Assembly: GCA_024114885.1 (NCBI GenBank)
Contig: CP099424.1
Span: forward strand, 2,294,001 to 2,358,000
From: Septoria linicola
Taxonomy: Eukaryota; Ascomycota; Dothideomycetes; Mycosphaerellales; Mycosphaerellaceae
Length of the DNA stretch: 64,000 bases
Direction of reading: 5' to 3'
This document shows positions 57,940-64,000 of this stretch, in pieces. The translations under genes were made by a program, and so were the position numbers. The stretch's first letter is position 1, and each line of letters opens with the position of its first letter. Under the pieces are notes generated by a model. That model saw nothing but the letters and a program-made list of their open reading frames with translations. It ran no database searches and was not told the origin of the DNA.

Positions 57940-58489
57940 GCCGGGTGCACATGTCACAGCGTAGCACGTGCGACATGTTCAGCTGAAGGATCAACCACGA
58001 AGGACTTTGAGCATGGCATGAGTCCCGACTGACGGAAGCTGGTTAGCGACCAGACTGGTCCTTTTGCGACCTCAAAAGAAGTACACACACGTGGCGCTTA
58101 GCTTAGCGTATCAAAATTCTCGCTTCAAACATGAGGCAAGATTCCTGCTTCAGTCCTGCTGGCACAGATGCCGCAAGCAGAAGCATTTCTGTACTGGACT
58201 CACGCCGGCTGAACCCAGCAGCACTTAGTACAGCAGGCTCAGAGACGTTGCGGACGGTCATCAAGCCCAATACAAACTGTAGCCTTTGGAAACACGCGCT
58301 ACATACAGCCAAATCTTGCCATCGGATCCCTTGGATTCTTCCAGGTGAAGGATCTGCCTGCTTCACTTCACTAATGCACGCCAAGAGCCAGCTGTGCGCT
58401 CCCTTGCGCTCTTCGCTTAGCTTTCCCCCTTTCTCAAACAACAAAGTCGACTTCCACAACGTCAAAGACCCACCGATACCGCCGCAAAC
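57940..58489. other. Intergenic within the F-box array
   Basis: 550 bp. An open + strand frame from 58131 runs into the next gene but has no F-box homology before the ATG at 58490; it is probably leader. No other gene is seen. Confidence 0.6.
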
Positions 58490-59246
58490 ATGGCCGCTGC
58501 TTCTGCTGATCCGGATGAAGCCAAGGCAAGCCTTGCGCCGGTACGTGACACGTTTCGAGTCCTGCTCACACGAGAAGACTGCCACTAATCGCATTCTTCA
58601 GTCCGCCACTCAACCGACCGCCGCTCAGAGAGTTCTGTCCATCGCAGAGCTTCTCGAGCAGATCCTACTTGAGCTCGACCACGTTGCGCCGTTCGATTTA
58701 CAGCGTGTCAGCACAAGATTCAGAGACATTATTGCCGGCTCGAGTGTGCTGCAGGATCGTATGCTGAAGCCTAGGTTCTCCTTCCGCGAGACCGTGCTTG
58801 ACGGCGAGAGCCAGATCTTTAGTGAACTCGAGCTCCACCCCAAGATCAGACAGGCGATGGAGCCCTTCAAGACCACATCGATTACTCACATGGAAGGAGA
58901 TACAGAGGCAATAATGGACGCCAACATGAATGCTTTGTGGTGCCACAAGGTCATGGCCGATGATATCTGGGCGCCGAAGCTAGGAGCTAAATGCGAAGAC
59001 GTGGATGCATCGTGGAATCAGATCGTTTTGCACAAGGAGGGCAGTAAGCTGAAACTCTGGGTGCACATTCCATTGCATGGACTCTACACTGTCGCTCCGG
59101 CCGAGCAATGCACTCTACGCGAACTCGTGGAAAAGTGCTGGAGGTGCTTGGAAGCAGCCATGTTCTTCAGAAAGCGCGATTCCAAGTCTGGTAGTAAGGA
59201 GGAGAAGGAGGAGGAGGAGGAGGAAGCGGAGGAGGAAGAGAATTAA
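58490..59246 (+). CDS. F-box-like protein 3 of tandem array
   Basis: Two exons, 58490-58540 and 58602-59246, over a 61-bp intron (GTACGT, CTAAT branch, TTCAG), giving 231 residues. The F-box pattern is V-L-S-I-A-E-L-L-E-Q-I-L-L-E-L, then L-Q-R-V-S-T-R-F-R-D-I-I-A-G-S-S-V-L-Q-D-R-M. The conserved C-terminal pattern S-W-N-Q-I-V-L and T-L-R-E-L-V-E-K-C-W-R follows. The tail is a run of Glu encoded by GAG repeats at about 59200-59240. A start further upstream cannot be ruled out. Confidence 0.8.
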
Positions 59247-59833
59247 GGGGAAGAAGAGGGAGCTATCTCTGAGAGTTATATTGCCCACCGCGTGCTGAGG
59301 ACGACTCCATGGCTGACGTGACCTGGAGCAAGTGGGAAAGCCTACTGTGTAGCACTCCTGCTGCATTTGCAAGCAATACTCGTAGTGGCACTCGATGAAA
59401 CGCGCGACGTCTCGGCAGCTCCTACTTTGTCCTTCTACAAGGCACCTGGGATACAAGCGCGCCACCAACCGCGGCATCTACTGTTGCGGCGAGCTGCGGT
59501 TAAGTGAGGCCGCGATAGCTTTCTGCTGTGCTACCTGAAGTGAACGGTGGCAACATGTACTATTGCCCAACCTGCAGGACTTCAATTCCTCTCAAAAGAT
59601 CGAATGGTAGCCACAATGAGCAGCTTCGCGCACACGAGCTCAGCTGAGTTCACAAAGACCGGAAGTTCTACTTGTTCTCCCATTCAGTCTGCTAGCCTGC
59701 TGCATGAATCAGGCTAATGCACGCTAAGGATCAGCAACTGGCTTCTCTTCCAACTGCCTCAAACGCGTTCATTTCTTCCTTTCCACATCCACAACACACA
59801 AGTCAAAGTTTCTTCGGCATCGAAGTTCTCGCC
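59247..59833. other. Intergenic within the F-box array
   Basis: 587 bp without a supported gene. CT-rich stretches before 59834 look like the promoter of the next paralogue. Confidence 0.6.
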
Positions 59834-60497
59834 ATGGCGAAACAGAAGGTGAGGGGTAACTCGAGTCCAGTGTGATCACGCCCAAGCTAACACGAAGTAG
59901 ATGCCAGACGAGCCGCCACCGGCGAATGTCGACCAGCGCACCGCGGCAGAGGTAGTACTCGGCGTCACTGAGCTACTCGAGCGGATTCTCCTTCAGCTCG
60001 ATACCATCACACTTTATGGAGTCAAGCGTGTCAGTCGGGGGTTCAAGGATACGATCGATGTGTCGGTGCTGCTTCGGCAGAAGCTTCACCCAGAGCTGAA
60101 GGACGGCGATGACGAGAGATGGGTAGAGGACTGGCTTTCCCACCCCAAGATGGGTGCCGCTCTATTTCCTTTCGTCATCAAAGAGATCGAAGCGAGTCCC
60201 AAATTCCTTGTGGTCAACGTCATGGTGAATCGCGATTGGTACTTCTCGCTGCACCTGAACAATATGGAGGAACCCCATGTCGTCAGGCGCGATGGCCTCG
60301 CTTGTGAGAAGAAGACTCTTTCGTGGAACACTATCAGGATGGCGAAAGGCAAGCACATGAACGACTTGTGGCTCGACATACCGTTGTATGGCAGCGTGAG
60401 AGTGCAGCTCAAACACGGCGACATCACGCTTCGCGATATTCTGAAGAGCTGCTGGAGAGCATTCGGAGCTTACAGGATCAGGGAATATGCCGTGTAA
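59834..60497 (+). CDS. F-box-like protein 4 of tandem array
   Basis: Two exons, 59834-59848 (M-A-K-Q-K) and 59901-60497, over a 52-bp intron (GTGAGG, GCTAAC branch, GTAG), giving 203 residues. The F-box pattern is V-L-G-V-T-E-L-L-E-R-I-L-L-Q-L, then V-K-R-V-S-R-G-F-K-D-T-I-D. The C-terminal motifs S-W-N-T-I-R-M and T-L-R-D-I-L-K-S-C-W-R are shared with gene 3. Exon 1 ends in Q-K exactly as in gene 7. Translation could instead start at the ATG opening exon 2. Confidence 0.82.
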
Positions 60498-60923
60498 GCA
60501 CGTGTGGATTGTAGTACAGCGCCTGGCATTTCTCCACACCACTGAGGTGAAATTAGATGGGCGACAGCAGGACAGTATTGTCCTTCGCGCCCTAAGTGCA
60601 TGGACTTCTGCATTTTTGACAATTGACTCGGACTTCAACTCTTCACGGATCAACTGACGATCGGATAATTGCCGTACAGTCAATTCGTGGCCCGCATACT
60701 TCGGAATCAATGCACACGGGGAGCTCACATTTTCTGTTTTCCTGGGCGACCTTCATTTCCATTTCTCGCCGCTATCTCCACCTTCATTTATTCACAACAA
60801 CAAAGCCAGGCACGAACACCGACACAGCTTCCTCTCTACAGGAGTCCGCAGCAGCGAAGAGCGAGGTTCGTCAATGGCGTCGAAACTACATTTGAAGACA
60901 AGATACTGATATTGTCACCGCAG

Positions 60924-61648
60924 ATGTCACCGACCTCGCCGCCACCGCCCGAAGACCCACGCGACGCGCTTTTCACGCAAGTCAGCACAACCTCGCCCTC
61001 TCCCGCGCAGTCCCCTGAACCAACAATGATCACAGCAGCACCAGTGACCATGGTAAGCAACACGATGCCTCGAGTCAATCTGCGACTGCCACTGACATGA
61101 AGCAGACCCAGACGCCGACTTCATCTTCTGCTCGAGTCTTCGGCATCACCGAACTCATGGAGATGATTCTACTCGAGGTCGATCCCATTCAGCTCTTTGC
61201 TCTGCAGCGTGTCAACAACCACTGCAAGGAAATCATTGCCGAGTCCAAAGATTTACAAAAGCGCATGTTGCTCGACCCTGAGCATGGAGCTACGACTGAT
61301 GAAGTCAAGGAGATTCTCGGAGATGGGAGAATCAAGCGCGCTATGTATCCTTCTCGTGTGACACCAGTCGAGAATGGAAACGGAGTGATATACATTCAGG
61401 TAGCTATCCACTGGACGCGAGCGAGAGAAGGGCGTGGTATTTCAAATCTGCACCGCCAAGCTGTCGCATCATTTGATAGCACAGGCACGTGGACACGCAT
61501 TGTTCTAAGTACCGGAAATCAGCCGACGGTGCTTGTGCTTTGCGACGACAATCTTCGCATCCTTGCTGACGTGACACTGGAAGGAGGACACCTGCTACTT
61601 CTGAGTGAAACTCACGAGCTCGCGAAGACCTTGATCGAGGTAGGCTAA
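60924..61648 (+). CDS. F-box-like protein 5 of tandem array
   Basis: Two exons, 60924-61052 (43 codons, Pro, Ser and Thr rich) and 61106-61648, over a 53-bp intron (GTAAGC...GCAG), giving 223 residues. The F-box reads V-F-G-I-T-E-L-M-E-M-I-L-L-E-V then L-Q-R-V-N-N-H-C-K-E-I-I-A-E-S. The C-terminal half keeps the W-T-R-I-V-L element and a final hydrophobic strand region, but the T-L-R-E-L helix is poorly kept. An additional upstream exon is possible. Confidence 0.78.
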
Positions 61649-61944
61649 GATGGCTCACGATTGATTTGGCTGCATACTGAAGGGGAACTGTAGTCGAACC
61701 GCGCATGGCAATCGGAGTTCCAGCAGTACACGGCTCAATGGCGATAGGGCCTCCCCCTGGCACGTGTTGAAAGTTCTTCTGGCTATGTCTTCTGGATCGT
61801 GGCCGAGCACATTCGGGTCCCTTCTCTCTTTGTAGCACAAGCAAACTAGGGGGTTCGCATCGAATATTTGAACTCTTGCTCTTTCAGATTGACACAGAAA
61901 CATTTTCAAGCCGCTTCATTGACTCTTGTTCAACTTGTTTACCA

Positions 61945-62556
61945 ATGGCAGACGCCTCGACAGGTCTGATCACGAATGCAGCCACGAGAGTCTTTGCCAT
62001 CGCAGAACTTCTTGAATTCATCCTGCAAGACTTCGAGGCGATACCACTGTTCGGCCTCAAGCAAGTGAGCAAATCTTTCTACAATACGATCACCAGCTCG
62101 TTGCCGCTGCGGCACACTATGCTGCTCACCCCAAAATCCGCCGCCAACAGAGATGTACTTCGGGCTTTCCTGAATCACCAGAGAGTACAAGCAGCGTTAT
62201 GGCCTTGCTACCTTCAGAGACTCAGACGTTCCATCCGCCTGCACCCTCGACAGCTGATTCTCAAGTGCGACTTGCACATGCTCGACTTCGTTGATCATCA
62301 TCAAGATTGCGTCAACAACGGCACAGTGCAGACAACGGCGTCTTGGAGAGATGTTGTGCTTACTCGTAGTCGTAAGAGAGGGCTAGATTTGGTTGTTCAA
62401 GAGCCTAAGTACTTTGAGCCACACAAATGCAGACACCCTCACAAGACAAGCACCTATAGATGTCAGATCGAGAAGAGGGAGGGCGTAGAAATCACGCTTG
62501 GTCAGGCTATGGACAGAGCTACGCAGTTGATGCTAGGAAGTCCAGTCATGGAATAG
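61945..62556 (+). CDS. F-box-like protein 6 of tandem array
   Basis: A single exon of 203 residues starting M-A-D-A-S-T-G. The F-box pattern is V-F-A-I-A-E-L-L-E-F-I-L-Q-D-F, then L-K-Q-V-S-K-S-F-Y-N-T-I-T-S-S-L-P-L-R. The later S-W-R-D-V-V-L and I-T-L-G-Q-A-M-D-R-A segments match the C-terminal elements of the paralogues. A histidine and lysine rich insertion precedes the last helix. Confidence 0.78.
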   Translation: MADASTGLITNAATRVFAIAELLEFILQDFEAIPLFGLKQVSKSFYNTITSSLPLRHTMLLTPKSAANRDVLRAFLNHQRVQAALWPCYLQRLRRSIRLHPRQLILKCDLHMLDFVDHHQDCVNNGTVQTTASWRDVVLTRSRKRGLDLVVQEPKYFEPHKCRHPHKTSTYRCQIEKREGVEITLGQAMDRATQLMLGSPVME

Positions 62557-62728
62557 ATGAGGTTGAGGAAGCTCCCTCACGTACAGAAAGGCATAGACTA
62601 CAATTGAGTGAGCGAGTCTTAGCGCGACGTGAAGTGAGCGAGAATTCACTTGTTCCATCGTTGCCTAAATTTTATCGTAGAACTCAACTGTCTCATCAAC
62701 CTTGCAACCGTTTCTCACACTAACAAGC

Positions 62729-63326
62729 ATGCACGACACAGAGTTGCGGCTGCCAAACTCCGACACTCGCACAACCCCAGAAGCATCGGGAACGCCTCTC
62801 GAAAAGCTGACTGAGACTAACAATTCGACCACAACCCAAAAGGTAAACCGAAGTGCCGAATGAAAAAAAGCTTATGACTGACAGTGCTCCTCAGATGGCG
62901 ACCGTCGCTACCGCTTCCGCGTCTTCGCGAGTCTTCGATGTCGCCGAGCTTACGGAGAACATTCTGTACTTCGTCGATCCGATCGATCTCTTCTGGTTAC
63001 AAGGCGTGGGTAAGAGCTTCAGGGATATCATTCGCGGCTTCAAGAGACTTCGGCAACGCATGTGTCTCGAGAAGCCAGACGTAGAAGACGACTCATGCTA
63101 TCTTGGCCATATCGACAGTCTCTTAACAGCCAGAGGCCTCAATAAAGCGACCTACCCTATCATCTTCGGGCCTAGATCTAGATCAAGTCTGGGCCATTGG
63201 ATTGAGCTTGATGTCGCTGCAGATTTCCAGTCAAGGCACAAATCCAGAACAAGCACTAAGGCGCCCGACATTGCCGCACACGACTCTCATGCAGGCACCT
63301 GGCAAAACATCATTATCCCCGCTTAG
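62729..63326 (+). CDS. F-box-like protein 7 of tandem array, short C-terminus
   Basis: Two exons, 62729-62842 (38 codons ending T-T-T-Q-K) and 62895-63326, over a 52-bp intron (GTAAAC...CTCAG), giving 181 residues. The F-box pattern is V-F-D-V-A-E-L-T-E-N-I-L-Y-F-V, then L-Q-G-V-G-K-S-F-R-D-I-I-R-G. The frame ends T-W-Q-N-I-I-I-P-A at a TAG where paralogues continue about 40 residues. Downstream (about 63380-63480), in another frame, is V-T-A-G-E-M-V-D-L-C-M-K, resembling the missing T-L-R-E-L-V-E helix. The gene may be truncated by a frameshift. Confidence 0.76.
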
Positions 63327-63761
63327 ATAGTGAGTGGCTCCTCTCCATGATGCAGTGGGGCATCATGTCTTGGGTCAAGTCTGAAGGTAGCAACTACGTG
63401 ACGGCTGGGGAGATGGTTGATTTGTGTATGAAGGAAATGGTGGTCTGTTACGGTGAACAGAAGAAGTACTCGTTTTTTTGACGGCCTTGCAAAGTCTGAT
63501 TCAAGTTCGCACATTGGTCGACAGGAAGGGCCGAAGAACAAAGCAAGGATCAATGCAGCATCTACCACTAAATGGCCCAAGCTCAAGATTGGCAAGTGAA
63601 GCTCGACAACCTGCGATCAGCTTGATCCGGATAATTTCATCGACCCTTATCAGTTTCCAGCACGGCCACACCATTTCGCTCTGATAGAGGCATTTCCGAG
63701 TACACAGCAACTGCGCGAAACATCACATCTATCGCGACCACTCGATGAGAGCATTCTTGGC
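63327..63761. other. Intergenic before the HAD-family gene
   Basis: 435 bp. The first 150 bp contain the frame-shifted remnant of the F-box-like C-terminus; the rest shows no gene. Confidence 0.55.
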
Positions 63762-63942
63762 ATGAGCAACAACTCTGCAACAAACGCCGAAATGCCTCCG
63801 AGAAACCTCCTCATATGCTTCGATGCATTCGGCACACTTTTCAAGCCCAGATATCCTATAGCACAACAATATGGAGACGTTGCCAGATCATTTGGCTTGA
63901 GCGGATTCACAAATGACGACGTGGCTTCTTCCTTCAAAGCAG
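63762..63942 (+). CDS. HAD-superfamily hydrolase, first exon only (partial)
   Basis: The exon starts M-S-N-N-S-A-T and ends in phase 1 at a GTAGGC donor at 63943. The HAD motif I reads C-F-D-A-F-G-T-L-F near residue 20 (D-x-F-G-T form). It is followed by Y-P-I-A-Q-Q-Y-G-D-V-A-R-S-F-G-L and D-D-V-A-S-S-F-K, which resembles the cap region of the HDHD3-like subgroup. The remainder lies past the window end. Confidence 0.78.
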
Positions 63943-64000
63943 GTAGGCAGCACGTAGCGAAGATAGTGTTATTGAGCAAGTCTGATAGATTGTAGCATTC

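Noticed and set aside
58131..58489. N-terminal extension of F-box gene 3
   Set aside because: The frame is open by chance. Sibling genes begin with a short exon and an intron, which is also found here from 58490.
1..64000. tRNA genes
   Set aside because: I looked for GTTCGAATC-type T-arm boxes with a cloverleaf context and found none convincing. A dedicated scan was not possible.

Overview
The window is nuclear DNA of a filamentous ascomycete, most likely a Dothideomycete close to the Mycosphaerellaceae. This is judged from intron style (mostly 43-77 bp, GTAAGT/GTATGT donors, CTAAC/CTAAT branch sites), from the gene set, and from very heavy repeat-induced point mutation (RIP). Species was not determined.

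Layout. 1-1985: ordinary-composition DNA with no gene I can support. 1986-30775: one 28.8-kb transposon nest, nearly emptied of CpA and TpG by RIP. The outer unit (E1) is a Ty3/gypsy retrotransposon on the + strand, with 126-bp LTRs and a 5-bp target duplication AAGCA. E1 was broken by two separate insertions: a 13.25-kb Ty3/gypsy element on the - strand (E2, 4544-17797, 279-bp LTRs, 4-bp duplication) and an 8.26-kb hAT DNA transposon (E3, 17947-26202, 17-bp inverted repeats, 8-bp duplication AGTAGATA). Removing both leaves an E1 of about 7.27 kb. 30781-36456: a gene-poor stretch.

36457-55799 is a gene-dense housekeeping block: a C2H2 zinc-finger factor; a MAPEG-family membrane protein; a metallo-beta-lactamase-fold hydrolase; an SDR-type oxidoreductase; the SMC5/6 subunit Nse1; ribosomal protein uS9 (S16); an RCC1-repeat protein; the 9-1-1 clamp subunit Rad9; a leucine-rich-repeat protein; the Thi20-type thiamine enzyme; the SNARE Ykt6; and the INO80 subunit Ies6. 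56335-63326 holds seven tandem, same-strand F-box-like paralogues, one clearly a pseudogene. A HAD-family hydrolase begins at 63762 and runs off the window.

The most unusual content is inside the hAT element. Opposite the transposase lie two RIP-damaged genes whose translations match the histone H3 fold through to the C-terminal helix; one also has an H3-like lysine-rich tail and a three-unit KDAPKE repeat. Introns of the H3-like genes and of the transposase share a strictly 13-bp-periodic heptamer (CCGACTA or its complement). This suggests one co-evolved cargo-carrying element whose introns carry a common repeat. All exon joins here were read by eye from splice signals and frame; no search or alignment program was run.
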